64,000 nucleotides of DNA from Xenorhabdus innexi. GTDB taxonomy: Bacteria; Pseudomonadota; Gammaproteobacteria; Enterobacterales; Enterobacteriaceae. The stretch's first letter is position 1. Each line of letters starts with the position of its first letter. The position numbers were made by a program, and so were the translations under genes. Shown in pieces: positions 21,532-30,558 of the stretch. The notes below the pieces were generated by a model. The model had not been told where the DNA came from, made no database searches, and worked only from the letters and a program-made list of their open reading frames with translations. The stretch is taken from NCBI RefSeq assembly GCF_002632485.1, contig NZ_NIBU01000001.1, forward strand, positions 142,673-206,672, given 5' to 3'.

Positions 21532-22797
21532 TTATGTTAATTTATTAAGCTTTATACCTATATAAAAAGCAGCAATCATTAATAATGAAATAAAAGCCGC
21601 GACACCGTTCCATTGATAATAAGACCAAAATATCCCACCTAATGTTCCAGATATACTTGAGCCTGCATAATAACAGAACAGATAAAGTGATGAAGCCTGT
21701 GCTTTGGCTCGTTTGGTTCTCGCTCCTATCCAACCACTGGCTACGGTATGAGCAGCAAAGAAACCCATTGTCAAAATTGTCAGACCAAAGAACAGAGCCC
21801 AGAGATAAGAGAAAATCATGATCAAATTACCAATCAGCATCATACTGATTGCAATTAATAATACTTTTCCCCGTCCATAATGACTAATCGATGCTCCGGC
21901 TTTTGCAGCACTGTAAACACCGGTCAGATAAACAACAGATAATAGCCCCACAACTGTCTGGCTCAGATGATAGGGAGCATCTAATAATCGATAGCCAATG
22001 TAGTTAAACATTGTGACAAAGCCTCCCATCAGCAAGAAAGCTTCAGCAAATAAAAGAGGTAGCCCCTGATCACGGAAATGTAATTTCAGATTAATAAATA
22101 ATGCCTTAGGTTTGAGAGAGCATGATTTGAAATGTTTGGAGGGAGGAAGCATCATCCAAAATACGAGGGCGGCAATAAGTGAAAATGAACCTAATAAAAT
22201 GACCGCCAGATGCCAGGAATAATCATCTGCTATTACGCCAGTTATTAATCGCCCGCTCATTCCGCCAAATGAATTCCCACTGATATAAAGCCCGATGGAT
22301 AAGGCAACACAGCCAGGATGGATTTCTTCGCTCAGATAGGTCATTGCAACTGCGGCTACGCCGCTTAAGGACAACCCGACCAATGCCCGGATAATTAAAA
22401 AACCATGCCAGCTGGTAGTAATACTACTCAACAGCGTCAGTAAGGAAGCGAAAATCAGAGAGATAACAATCACATTTTTGCGGCCAATTGCGTCAGATAA
22501 AGGGCCTGTGATCAATAATCCCAATGACAGCATACCTGTGGATAAGGATAGGGCTAAACTACTGTTAGCAGGTGAAACTGAAAATTCTTTCGATAAGATA
22601 GGCAGTATAGGTTGGATGAAGTAAAGCAGGGCAAAAGTTGCTAACCCGACTGTAAAAAATGACAGAGTAACACGTAAGTATGCAGGATCATTGCGCTGTA
22701 TGTAGCCAGTGTATTCCCTATTACGAACTTTTTTTTCAGTATCTCGTGGAACACCAGCACCCACTGAAGTTCCACTGATCTCTGAGATTGTACCCAT
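21532..22797 (-). CDS. ynfM: MFS transporter YnfM
   Basis: A major facilitator superfamily exporter of 421 residues with twelve hydrophobic segments. The motif GPLSDAIGRKNVIV is the MFS motif A loop. LATFALLYFIQPILPILSKEF and VGLSLSGVAAVAMTYLSEEI match E. coli YnfM closely. The substrate is unknown. It is divergent from a LysR regulator (ynfL), the same pair as in E. coli, which suggests LysR control. Confidence 0.88.
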   Translation of the reverse strand: MGTISEISGTSVGAGVPRDTEKKVRNREYTGYIQRNDPAYLRVTLSFFTVGLATFALLYFIQPILPILSKEFSVSPANSSLALSLSTGMLSLGLLITGPLSDAIGRKNVIVISLIFASLLTLLSSITTSWHGFLIIRALVGLSLSGVAAVAMTYLSEEIHPGCVALSIGLYISGNSFGGMSGRLITGVIADDYSWHLAVILLGSFSLIAALVFWMMLPPSKHFKSCSLKPKALFINLKLHFRDQGLPLLFAEAFLLMGGFVTMFNYIGYRLLDAPYHLSQTVVGLLSVVYLTGVYSAAKAGASISHYGRGKVLLIAISMMLIGNLIMIFSYLWALFFGLTILTMGFFAAHTVASGWIGARTKRAKAQASSLYLFCYYAGSSISGTLGGIFWSYYQWNGVAAFISLLMIAAFYIGIKLNKLT

Positions 22798-22950
22798 TTT
22801 ACTTCCTTAAAATCCGCTTGGCAGGATTTATACAAAGAGGCTAAAAAAACGTTAAGATTTTGTTCTGGAACAAGAGTAGGAAGTTGTAAATATTTTGTCT
22901 AATATATTAATGATAATAAATAATACTTTAAAAATATCAATTGATGGTGA

Positions 22951-23859
22951 ATGATGACTATTAACATAGAATTAAGGCACTTACGTTATTTTATTGCAGT
23001 CGCAGAAGAGCTGCATTTTGGGCGTGCAGCAGAGCGATTGAACATTTCACAGCCTCCGTTAAGCCAGCAGATTCAGTCTCTGGAAACAAATATTAAAGCC
23101 AGATTGTTGGCTCGTAATAATCGTACAGTTGCCCTGACCGCAGCAGGTCATATGTTTCTCAAGGAGGCATATCAAATATTGTCTCAGGTTGATGCTGCGG
23201 CAACTAAAGCAGCCAGAATGCAGCAGGGTGAATTAGGTGAAATTTCTATCGGTTTCACATCTACCACGCCTTTTATGCATAAAGTAGCTCTCAGTTTGCG
23301 GCAATTCCGGGAGTCTTACCCTGATGTTTTGGTTCACATGCATCAGATGAATACCAAAAAACAGATTGCACCATTGCAGACAGGCAGGATTGATATAGGA
23401 ATTATGCGCAACACGTTATTACCTGATAATTTGGAACATCGGTTGTTGTTCCGTGAACGTTTTATGCTTGCTGTATATGACGGGCACCCGTTGCTGGAGT
23501 ATACCAATCAGGGAATAACCGTAGAAATGTTGTCTGATTATCCATTGGTATTTTTTGAACGGGATGTGGGCACTGCTTTATACGATGAAATCATCGCCTT
23601 GTTTGCCAGTGCTGGCGTATCTCCCATGATCTCACAGGAAGCGGGAGAAGCGATGACCATACTTGGTTTAGTCGCCGCAGGTTTAGGGATCAGTATTGTT
23701 ACTGAGTCATTTACACCGATGAAAATTGATGGCGTCCGGTATATCCCGTTAGCTAATGCGCCCGCTTATTCTGAAGTATGGCTGGTTAATCATAAAAATA
23801 TCCAGAACAGTCCGGCAGCAGAGCGTCTAATTACACTGTTGCTCTCAAATAATTGTTAA
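22951..23859 (+). CDS. ynfL: LysR-family transcriptional regulator YnfL
   Basis: A 302-residue LysR protein. The N-terminal winged helix is LRHLRYFIAVAEELHFGRAAERLNISQPPLSQQI, broken here by no gaps, and the effector domain follows. Two adjacent ATGs (22951 and 22954) could start it. It is divergent from ynfM across about 150 AT-rich bases, the expected site for its operator. The ligand is unknown. Confidence 0.88.
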   Translation: MMTINIELRHLRYFIAVAEELHFGRAAERLNISQPPLSQQIQSLETNIKARLLARNNRTVALTAAGHMFLKEAYQILSQVDAAATKAARMQQGELGEISIGFTSTTPFMHKVALSLRQFRESYPDVLVHMHQMNTKKQIAPLQTGRIDIGIMRNTLLPDNLEHRLLFRERFMLAVYDGHPLLEYTNQGITVEMLSDYPLVFFERDVGTALYDEIIALFASAGVSPMISQEAGEAMTILGLVAAGLGISIVTESFTPMKIDGVRYIPLANAPAYSEVWLVNHKNIQNSPAAERLITLLLSNNC

Positions 23860-23886
23860 ACAACAATAACAATCACGAGAACTTCG

Positions 23887-23900
23887 TGTGAAAGATCACA
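23887..23900 (+). promoter_or_regulatory. CRP-like palindrome upstream of mlc
   Basis: TGTGA and TCACA are separated by four bases (AAGA), about 90 bases before mlc. CRP sites normally have six spacer bases, so this is a weak candidate. E. coli mlc is CRP-controlled, which is why it is listed. Confidence 0.25.
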
Positions 23901-23989
23901 TTTTTGCCTCAAACGGATATCTTCTAATTTAAACGGCGACATAATCGTTATTAATTATTTAGAGGGGTAAATTAAATCGTGAGGGCGAA

Positions 23990-25210
23990 GTGAGTGTAGA
24001 TGTACAACCAAGCCATGTTGACCAGATTAAGCAGATTAATATTGGTCTGGTTTACCGCCTGATTGATCAGTATGGGCCTATTTCACGTATTGCACTCTCT
24101 AAAAAAGCGCAGTTGGCTCCTGCCAGTATTACTAAAATCACGCGGGAATTGATCGAAGCTCATTTAGTAAAAGAAGTCGAATTCCCCGAACTGGGGTTTC
24201 GTGGTCGTCCGGCCATCGGACTGAAATTGGATAGTAAAGGGTGGCAATTCCTGTGTGTACGTATTGACAAAGGAAGTGTTGTATTCGGGCTTAGGGATTT
24301 AAGCAATCACCTTATTGTTGAAGATGAGTTACTGTTTCCGGTTTCTGAAAATCAGCATTTTCTGGATTATCTCATTGAATTGGTGGATAATTTTTTATTC
24401 CGCTATCAATCTCTTCTTGAACGTTTAACTGCCGTCAGCGTTACCACGAATGCGATTATTGATCCCGTTAATGGAATCATTCATCACTCTCCATATTACG
24501 ATATCCAGAATCTTTCCCTCTGTTCATTTCTATACCAGCGAGTCGGTGTGCCGATTTTTTTGCAGCATGGCATTACCGCGTGGACAATTGCCGAATCTTT
24601 ATATGGTGCTGGGAAAGGAAGTCAAAACATCATTCAGGTTGTGATTGATGACAATGTTGGTGTCGGAATTATGACCGCAGGAAAAATACTTCATGCAGGA
24701 AATCAGAGTGTTGTTGAAATAGGCCATACTCAGGTCGATCCTGATGGTGAACGTTGCTATTGTGGTAACACAGGCTGTCTGGAAACTGTTGTTGGTATTA
24801 AAAATATTTTGCTGAAAGCTCAAAAATCAGCCAGACAACACCCCGATTCATTAATATCTACAACAACATCTCTGACAGTGGAGTTTTTTTGTCAGGCTGC
24901 TAATCAGGGTGATCTGCTGGCAACAGAAATCATCCGTGATGTCGGGGAAAGAATAGGGCATATCATGGCGATTATGGTCAATATCTTCAATCCCGATAAG
25001 ATACTGATAGGTTCTCCGTTGAACGAAGCGAAACATATTCTTTACCCTGTCATTCAACAAAAAATAACTCAACTTTCTCTCCCCGGATACAGCGAAAAAG
25101 TGGATATAGCCGCGACAGCATTTGCCAACTCAGGAACTTTGCCCGCGGCATCGTTGATTAAGCAATCTCTGTACAGTGGTCAGTTACTGCTCGAAATTAT
25201 GCAGGGATAG
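23990..25210 (+). CDS. mlc: Sugar-metabolism repressor Mlc (ROK family)
   Basis: Represses glucose PTS and related genes until sequestered by the membrane glucose transporter. The GTG start at 23990 has GAGGG just upstream and gives 406 residues. The N-terminal helix-turn-helix includes PISRIALSKKAQLAPASITKI. The ROK domain has VVEIGHTQVDPDG and the zinc cysteines in CYCGNTGCLE. The C-terminal amphipathic helix (SLYSGQLLLEIMQG) matches the E. coli segment needed for tetramer formation. It is followed by bioD2, as E. coli mlc is by ynfK. Confidence 0.95.
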   Translation: MSVDVQPSHVDQIKQINIGLVYRLIDQYGPISRIALSKKAQLAPASITKITRELIEAHLVKEVEFPELGFRGRPAIGLKLDSKGWQFLCVRIDKGSVVFGLRDLSNHLIVEDELLFPVSENQHFLDYLIELVDNFLFRYQSLLERLTAVSVTTNAIIDPVNGIIHHSPYYDIQNLSLCSFLYQRVGVPIFLQHGITAWTIAESLYGAGKGSQNIIQVVIDDNVGVGIMTAGKILHAGNQSVVEIGHTQVDPDGERCYCGNTGCLETVVGIKNILLKAQKSARQHPDSLISTTTSLTVEFFCQAANQGDLLATEIIRDVGERIGHIMAIMVNIFNPDKILIGSPLNEAKHILYPVIQQKITQLSLPGYSEKVDIAATAFANSGTLPAASLIKQSLYSGQLLLEIMQG

Positions 25211-25335
25211 CGCACATCAGGCAAAACATTGAGCTAACGCAATCCCTACCTCAAGCACATCCCCTACACTTCAACTCAGTTCTCTAGTTACAGCAAAGAG
25301 TAACCAGTCTAATCTGTTATCACGGAAATAAATTT

Positions 25336-25887
25336 ATGTTAACGCGCTTATTTGTTACAGGCACGGATACCAATATCGGTAAAACGGTTGTTACCCGCGC
25401 ATTACTGCAATTTTTCAATCATGAAGAAAACATTGCTGTAGGGTATGAACCTATAACAGGGGAAGGGACTTTGATTGATTTTGCTCAGATGACGGATTGT
25501 CTCAATGAGCTAAGTCATAAAGCAGACCGTGTGATTGTTGACGGAAAGGGTGGCTGGCGGGCGTTACTGCAAGATAATGTTTTCTATTCTGACTGGGTTG
25601 TGAAAGAAAAACTGCCTGTTATTTTAGTTGTGGGTATTCAGGCCGGGTGTGTTAATCATGCTATTTTGACTGCACAATCAATAATCAGTGATGGCGTACC
25701 ATTGCTTGGTTGGATAGCCAATCGTATCAATCCCGGATTAGCACATTACGCTGAAGTGCTGGAAATGTTACGTTGTCACATACCGGCGCCTCAATTAGGA
25801 GAAATTCCTTATCTTTTAAGGCCAGAAGAGCGGGAGTTATCTCATTATCTGGATAGCAACGTTATATCGAAATTGGATCATCTGTAA
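25336..25887 (+). CDS. bioD2: Dethiobiotin synthase paralogue (YnfK-like), internally shortened
   Basis: Belongs to the BioD family by its P-loop start (RLFVTGTDTNIGKTVVTRALL), the GWIANRINPGLAHYAEV segment and its position after mlc. It has only 183 residues against about 230. About 50 residues are missing between VGYEPI and the VIVDGKGGW strand. The usual YKPV lysine is Glu (YEPI) and the usual EGTGGW glutamate is Asp. Substrate-binding residues are therefore lost, and dethiobiotin synthesis is unlikely. The frame is intact, so it may have another role or be decaying. Confidence 0.8.
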   Translation: MLTRLFVTGTDTNIGKTVVTRALLQFFNHEENIAVGYEPITGEGTLIDFAQMTDCLNELSHKADRVIVDGKGGWRALLQDNVFYSDWVVKEKLPVILVVGIQAGCVNHAILTAQSIISDGVPLLGWIANRINPGLAHYAEVLEMLRCHIPAPQLGEIPYLLRPEERELSHYLDSNVISKLDHL

Positions 25888-25890
25888 GAG

Positions 25891-25924
25891 CAAGAAGGGA
25901 GTTGCTGTATTCACTCCCTTCTTG
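25891..25924. terminator. Hairpin between convergent bioD2 and ynfD
   Basis: CAAGAAGGGAGT and ACTCCCTTCTTG form a perfect 12-bp stem around a 10-base loop, three bases after the bioD2 stop and 13 before the end of ynfD. No clear T run follows on either strand, but the position between convergent genes suits a shared terminator. Confidence 0.55.
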
Positions 25925-25937
25925 TGATGTGATTGCA

Positions 25938-26255
25938 TTACTGAGTGGATTGGCTTTCATCATTAGAGTGAGAAAGGCGGGTATAAATAATTTTCTGTTT
26001 GCCACGATTACAGCTCCCAACGACTTTCTCACCGTCATTAACTGCCTGATCATTATCGATAACTTCAAGTTTAAAGTCGGCTTGTTTAACACCGTTGTTA
26101 ATGATTTTCTGTGCTATTTGTTCTTTCAGTGCGTCACATGCCACGACTTTATTTGTCACTACATTAGACTGTGGAGTCTGATCTTGTGATGCCTGAACTG
26201 CGAAAGATGAAGCGGCAGTAATTAACATGGCTCCGGTCAGTAAGAATTTTCTCAC
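25938..26255 (-). CDS. ynfD: DUF1161 periplasmic protein YnfD
   Basis: A small exported protein of 105 residues with a signal peptide (RKFLLTGAMLITAASSFAVQA). The DUF1161 core has CDALKEQIAQKIINNGV and VGSCNRGKQKIIYTR, with two cysteines likely to form a disulfide. E. coli YnfD has the same layout. Its function is unknown. Confidence 0.82.
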   Translation of the reverse strand: MRKFLLTGAMLITAASSFAVQASQDQTPQSNVVTNKVVACDALKEQIAQKIINNGVKQADFKLEVIDNDQAVNDGEKVVGSCNRGKQKIIYTRLSHSNDESQSTQ

Positions 26256-26289
26256 CTTGTCTCCTTTGTTTTATCGATACGAGTGTAGC

Positions 26290-26652
26290 CTATTCAGGAT
26301 TAATAGGGCGGCCTGTATTAACATCCAGACAGCGCTTTGTACTTGGCTCCCAATAAGCATTCAGGTTAGAGTTTTTCAAACAAGCATCCTTATTGTCAAC
26401 GTCATTTTCATGTTCTTCAAATTTCTTTTCTCTGCGCTGAGTCATCTTCTCACGCAGAGAGCGTTGTTCGTTCCACATCTCCTTATCCTGTCTTGCGGTT
26501 TCTCTGGTCATAGAATTTTCCCCGCCACCATTGATAATGACGCAGTTATCAGATGTACAAGGGGTGGAAAACGCAGGAGTCTGCCAGAACAGGGGTAACA
26601 GAAGGGCAATAGCAGGAAGGGTAATGGCTGTTAAAAGACGATGAATATTCAT
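26290..26652 (-). CDS. ynfB: DUF1283 (UPF0482) periplasmic protein YnfB
   Basis: An exported protein of 120 residues with a signal peptide ending near TPAFS. EMWNEQRSLREKMTQRREK and ACLKNSNLNAYWEPSTKRCLD match YnfB. The start at 26652 (MNIHRLL) follows GTGAGGT. It lies 34 bases upstream of ynfD on the same strand, as neighbours in E. coli also do. Its function is unknown. Confidence 0.82.
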   Translation of the reverse strand: MNIHRLLTAITLPAIALLLPLFWQTPAFSTPCTSDNCVIINGGGENSMTRETARQDKEMWNEQRSLREKMTQRREKKFEEHENDVDNKDACLKNSNLNAYWEPSTKRCLDVNTGRPINPE

Positions 26653-26781
26653 GTTTGACCTCACTCACAAAGTATTCACTGAATGATACCCGAAATAACT
26701 GATACCTCTTTCAGGGAGCTGTCTTATTTCGGGTATAAAATAACATTTATAGCATTACTAATTGGTTAACAGCTTAAATTT

Positions 26782-27528
26782 TTAATCTCTATGTATACTA
26801 AGGCCCGCAAATGTCTGGCAAACCGGCATCATTTCTAATGTATTAATATTGACGCGCCCCGGTAGGTTAGCAACCCAAAATACGGCGTCTGCAATATCAT
26901 CAGCAGTCAGAGCATCAGCACCTTCATAAATTCTATTCACTTTTTCCCCATCACCTTTAAAGCGAACCTGAGAAAACTCTGTTCCTCCGACCAGACCCGG
27001 TTCAATATCGGTAACACGGACTTTTTTCCCTTGTAAATCAGCTCTAAGTCCCAGACTGAACTGCTTTACAAATGCTTTAGTGGCACCGTAGACATTACCA
27101 CCTGCATATGGCCAATTTGCGGCGACTGAACCAATATTAATAATATGACCATGATTCATTTTCACCATGTTAGGCAATAAAGCACGGGTCATATTCACTA
27201 AACCTTTTGTATTGGTATCAATCATGGTTTCCCAGTCATCAAGGTTAGCCTGATGAGCTGGCTCCAGTCCCAATGCAAGACCGGCATTATTCACGAGAAT
27301 ATCAATATTACGTAAGTTATCAGGCAGCTCCCGCATTACTTTCTCAATTGCGGTGCGATCCCTGACATCCAGTTGTATAGGATAAAAGCTTTCACCCAAT
27401 TCCTCCTTTAGTTTATCCAGACGCTCTTTACGACGCCCGGTAGCAATAACGATGGAACCATGTTCAATAAATTTCCGTGCAATTGCTTCACCAAATCCAG
27501 CTGTTGCTCCAGTCACAAAAACAATCAT
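26782..27528 (-). CDS. ydfG: NADP-dependent 3-hydroxy acid dehydrogenase YdfG (SDR)
   Basis: A short-chain dehydrogenase of 248 residues, the family's usual length. FVTGATAGFGEAIA is the glycine-rich NADP-binding motif, with ATGRRKERL favouring NADP. NNAG, INIGS and catalytic YGATKAF are intact. E. coli YdfG oxidises L-allo-threonine and 3-hydroxy acids and also reduces malonic semialdehyde. The gene appears monocistronic. Confidence 0.93.
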   Translation of the reverse strand: MIVFVTGATAGFGEAIARKFIEHGSIVIATGRRKERLDKLKEELGESFYPIQLDVRDRTAIEKVMRELPDNLRNIDILVNNAGLALGLEPAHQANLDDWETMIDTNTKGLVNMTRALLPNMVKMNHGHIINIGSVAANWPYAGGNVYGATKAFVKQFSLGLRADLQGKKVRVTDIEPGLVGGTEFSQVRFKGDGEKVNRIYEGADALTADDIADAVFWVANLPGRVNINTLEMMPVCQTFAGLSIHRD

Positions 27529-27904
27529 AGTCGTCCCCTTTTACCAATCGTTAACTAGTTTTTCCTTTCAACTATTAATTAGAGAAAGTTATTTATCTTT
27601 AGTCAAGCAAGAAATTAAGAAGTTCTTTGATCGTGATAATGAAAAGAGAGATGTTTAAGTTTTGAGAATGAGTCTAACAATTTGATAAAAAGATAATTTT
27701 AAGAAAATTTTATCCACATGAATTTATTCCTGCATGTCAACAATTAATCATAAGGAGTTATTTTGAGATTGAGGTAAATCATGAGAGGTATACTTTAGAA
27801 AAAATATGGATAAATTGATAGATTTTTTATGGTATATGGAAACCATATCGAATTAGCGATTAATTATCTAAAAATAATACTATATGACTAATAATAGGAT
27901 TCTC
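27529..27904. other. AT-rich intergenic region, no gene seen
   Basis: About 375 bases between the divergent ydfG and VOC genes, very rich in A and T. I see no coding frame, RNA gene or strong repeat; it presumably holds both promoters. Confidence 0.6.
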
Positions 27905-28264
27905 ATGATAAAACCAGCCACACTTTTGATTCCTGTACCTGATGTTACTCAAGGATTAGAATGGTATAAACAGGCATTTCCTGATGCAAAAAGTATCTAT
28001 TTAGAAGAATTTAACTTCACTATTCTAAAAATAGGAGGTTTTATTCTGGAAATAGTGCAGGCGGATGAAAAAGTTTATGCGGGGAAAAATGGCACGGTTA
28101 TGTATTGGTTAGTTCCTTGCCTTAAAACAGCTATCCAGACATTTCAGGGAATAGGTGCAAAGCTATATCGGGGGCCAATGATAATAGAAAATGGTTTAGG
28201 AATGTGTCAGTTAGAAGACCCATTCGGAAACCTGATAGGGTTGCGTGGAAAATTTTCGCTATAG
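27905..28264 (+). CDS. VOC-superfamily protein (glyoxalase/bleomycin resistance-like)
   Basis: A small protein of 119 residues with one vicinal-oxygen-chelate module: PATLLIPVPDVTQGLEWYKQAF at the start and LEDPFGNLIGLRG at the end. The start at 27905 (MIKPATLL) fits the family; a frame seven codons longer is open. Whether it is an enzyme or a ligand-sequestering resistance protein cannot be told. It is convergent with cobD, 11 bases away. Confidence 0.65.
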   Translation: MIKPATLLIPVPDVTQGLEWYKQAFPDAKSIYLEEFNFTILKIGGFILEIVQADEKVYAGKNGTVMYWLVPCLKTAIQTFQGIGAKLYRGPMIIENGLGMCQLEDPFGNLIGLRGKFSL

Positions 28265-28275
28265 ATAGTTGCACA

Positions 28276-29355
28276 TCAAAAAACTTTATAAACAAAAATT
28301 TGCTGCATAGCTGCAATTAGGCGTTTATTTTCCCACTCACTGCGCACAGCTATTCGATAGTAGCGTTCATCTAATCCGGCATAATTTTTACAATGACGGA
28401 TTAATATCTTATGTTTCAACAAGGAGTGCCATAAATCGACATCAGGCTGATTGTTACGGAAGAATAAAAAATTGGCTGATGGTTGCCAGAGCACCAGTTC
28501 AGGGAAGGCTGAAAGTTGGCTCCATAAATAATGTTGCTGTGATTTCAGCCATTGATGTGTCGCAGCAATATAATCATGTTCATCAAATAAAATCTCACCA
28601 ACTCTCGCCGCGAAAGTATTAATTGACCACGGTTCACGTCGATTTTTCATTTCTGCAATGGCCGTTGTATTGCCACTGATTAAATAACCCAGACGTAACC
28701 CGGCGATAGCAAAAAATTTAGTCATGGAACGCAGTATATAAAGATGTTTTGTGGCGGAGCATTGAGGGATCAGTCCCCGGTTATCAGGTAAAAAATCAAT
28801 AAAAGATTCATCCACAATCAGAGAAATTCTATTTTTCTCACAATATTCCACCAGCGCTTGCATAAATTGATTATCCGGCATTAATCCGGTGGGATTATTG
28901 GGGGTGGCGATAAACAAACAATCGGGTTTAATCGTAGTAAGTGCATCCAGCAGGCGTAAATCAGGTTGAAATCCGCTTTCCTCCGTTAATGAATAATCGA
29001 TAATTTTTGTTCCGAACTGTTGCAAAGCCCGTCGATACTCGGCAAACCCCGGCGTAAGGAGCAAAGCGCGTTTTGGTTTAAGATAACGGACAACAGCATA
29101 AATAAGCTCTGTCGCACCATTACCTGCGATGACCTGTGTCGTATCACATTGATGAGCTTTTGCAATTGCCCGATGTAAATAGCGATAGTCCACATCGGGA
29201 TACTTTTCAATATCAGCCAGACTATTTTTTATCAAAATCTTAACGCGTTCTGGTGGTCCCAGCGGATTAATATTGGCACTGAAATCAATTAACTCACTGG
29301 CTGAAATACCATATTGCTGAGAAATACCAATAATATTGCCGCCATGTTCACTCAT
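28276..29355 (-). CDS. cobD: Threonine-phosphate decarboxylase (Salmonella CobD type)
   Basis: A PLP enzyme making (R)-1-aminopropan-2-ol phosphate, the linker of the cobalamin lower loop. The 359 residues start HGGNIIGISQQYGI and include DFSANINPLGPP, both typical of CobD. SMTKFFAIAGLRLGY contains the PLP lysine and TPNNPTG the aminotransferase fold I motif. It overlaps cobA by 4 bases and forms a divergent arm to the cbi operon. Confidence 0.9.
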   Translation of the reverse strand: MSEHGGNIIGISQQYGISASELIDFSANINPLGPPERVKILIKNSLADIEKYPDVDYRYLHRAIAKAHQCDTTQVIAGNGATELIYAVVRYLKPKRALLLTPGFAEYRRALQQFGTKIIDYSLTEESGFQPDLRLLDALTTIKPDCLFIATPNNPTGLMPDNQFMQALVEYCEKNRISLIVDESFIDFLPDNRGLIPQCSATKHLYILRSMTKFFAIAGLRLGYLISGNTTAIAEMKNRREPWSINTFAARVGEILFDEHDYIAATHQWLKSQQHYLWSQLSAFPELVLWQPSANFLFFRNNQPDVDLWHSLLKHKILIRHCKNYAGLDERYYRIAVRSEWENKRLIAAMQQIFVYKVF

Positions 29356-30155
29356 GATATTGCTCCATCAATGTAATTCTCTGACATAGGGAAAAGTGAA
29401 GGGAGATCACAGTAAGAAGGTGAAAAGCAAAGTTTTTCACTTAAATTAACCACATCGCCGATCACAATCAGTGCGGGAGCATGCAATTCTCTTTCTGCTG
29501 TTTTTACTGCCAGCGTTTCCAATGTCCCGATAACGCTTTCTTGCTCGGCATGACTGGCATACATGACCACTGCTGCCGGTGTTGTAGCGGGTTTGCCATG
29601 CTGAACTAATTGTTGACAGATCTCTGCCAGTCGGGTCATGCCCATCAAAATAATAAGTGTTCCTTCCAACTGAGCGAGTATTTTCCAGTTTTGTTGCTTG
29701 TTTTCCTGAGAAGTGTGGCCGGTCACAATATGAAAGCCTGATGCGTAATTGCGGTGAGTGACTGGAATACCAGCGTAAGCTAAACCGCCAATTGAGGAAC
29801 TGATCCCGGGAACAATTTCAAATTTAATGCCATATTGTGCCAGTACTTCTGCTTCTTCTCCCCCACGGCCGAAAACATAAGGATCGCCGCCTTTCAGACG
29901 CACAACCTGTTTTCCGGCCAGTGCCTGTTTTATCAGAATTTGGTTAATGGTGTTTTGTGGAATAGGGTGATAATCGTGTTCTTTACCGACATTAATAATT
30001 TCACAGCAATCCGGTATCTGAGCAATAAGTTCAGGATTGACAAGCCGATCATGAACAATGACATCCGCAGCCTGAATACACTGCAAACCTTTGACTGTAA
30101 TTAAACCCGCATCACCGGGACCTGCACCGACTAACCACACACATCCTTTATTCAT
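29352..30155 (-). CDS. cobA: Uroporphyrinogen-III C-methyltransferase (SUMT)
   Basis: Transfers two methyl groups from SAM to uroporphyrinogen III, giving precorrin-2, the entry to cobalamin and siroheme. It has 267 residues, and the N-terminal VGAGPGDAGLITVKG and VVRLKGGDPYVFGRGGEE are the family signatures. It has no CysG-type dehydrogenase domain, so it is a stand-alone SUMT. In Salmonella the name cobA means an adenosyltransferase; here it means SUMT. It is cotranscribed with cobD, probably as a dedicated supply for the cbi pathway. Confidence 0.93.
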   Translation of the reverse strand: MNKGCVWLVGAGPGDAGLITVKGLQCIQAADVIVHDRLVNPELIAQIPDCCEIINVGKEHDYHPIPQNTINQILIKQALAGKQVVRLKGGDPYVFGRGGEEAEVLAQYGIKFEIVPGISSSIGGLAYAGIPVTHRNYASGFHIVTGHTSQENKQQNWKILAQLEGTLIILMGMTRLAEICQQLVQHGKPATTPAAVVMYASHAEQESVIGTLETLAVKTAERELHAPALIVIGDVVNLSEKLCFSPSYCDLPSLFPMSENYIDGAIS

Positions 30156-30288
30156 TAGAGCACCTCTATAGATGTAAAATATAAAAAACCAGAGAGAAAT
30201 ATAATAAAAGAACAGGTTTTTTTGTTTGTGATTTTAATAATGATATAAATGAATTTTCGATTATTGGCTCTATGCTGAACAAATTAAA

Positions 30289-30302
30289 TTGATTTAAATC
30301 AA
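30289..30302. promoter_or_regulatory. Perfect FNR box, cobA side
   Basis: TTGATTTAAATCAA matches the FNR consensus TTGAT-N4-ATCAA in all ten defined positions. Its centre is about 140 bases upstream of the cobA start, a distance compatible with a class II promoter and a 5' leader. It implies anaerobic control of cobA-cobD. Confidence 0.8.
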
Positions 30303-30350
30303 TTTTTGTTTTTAATAATGAATGTTTTTTAGTTTGTTGTGTGTTTATTT

Positions 30351-30368
30351 TAAATGACGTGTCATTTA
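30351..30368. promoter_or_regulatory. 8-bp inverted repeat between the two FNR boxes
   Basis: TAAATGAC and GTCATTTA are separated by GT. It lies midway between the two FNR boxes in the divergent cobA/cbiA region, so it may be an operator for a second regulator acting on both operons. The protein that would bind is not identified. Confidence 0.45.
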
Positions 30369-30423
30369 TATTATCGGTGAAATATTAATTATTATATGAC
30401 GATTGAATTAAAAATTCTTTTGT

Positions 30424-30437
30424 TTGATATATATCAA
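30424..30437. promoter_or_regulatory. Perfect FNR box, cbi operon side
   Basis: TTGATATATATCAA again matches FNR consensus in all ten positions. The centre is about 128 bases upstream of the cbiA start. It suggests that oxygen limitation turns on the anaerobic (cobalt-early) corrin pathway. Confidence 0.8.
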
Positions 30438-30558
30438 TAATTGAATTCATATGAATTGTAGATTCTATTACTCATAAAGATTTAACGCGAAGAAAACCTA
30501 AAAAGATCGAATCTGATTTTAACACCAATACAGAGTTTAAATGTTTTGGGGTCAGCAC

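Noticed and set aside
21510..21545. Partial dif-like string (TTATTATTATGTTAAT) after ynfM
   Set aside because: Only the XerD-like half is similar and there is no CGCATAA arm; it is likely chance in AT-rich DNA.
30156..30540. Possible cobalamin riboswitch before cobA or cbiA
   Set aside because: I looked for a B12 box and paired GC-rich stems and found none. The region is very AT-rich and is better explained by FNR boxes. A covariance search would settle it.
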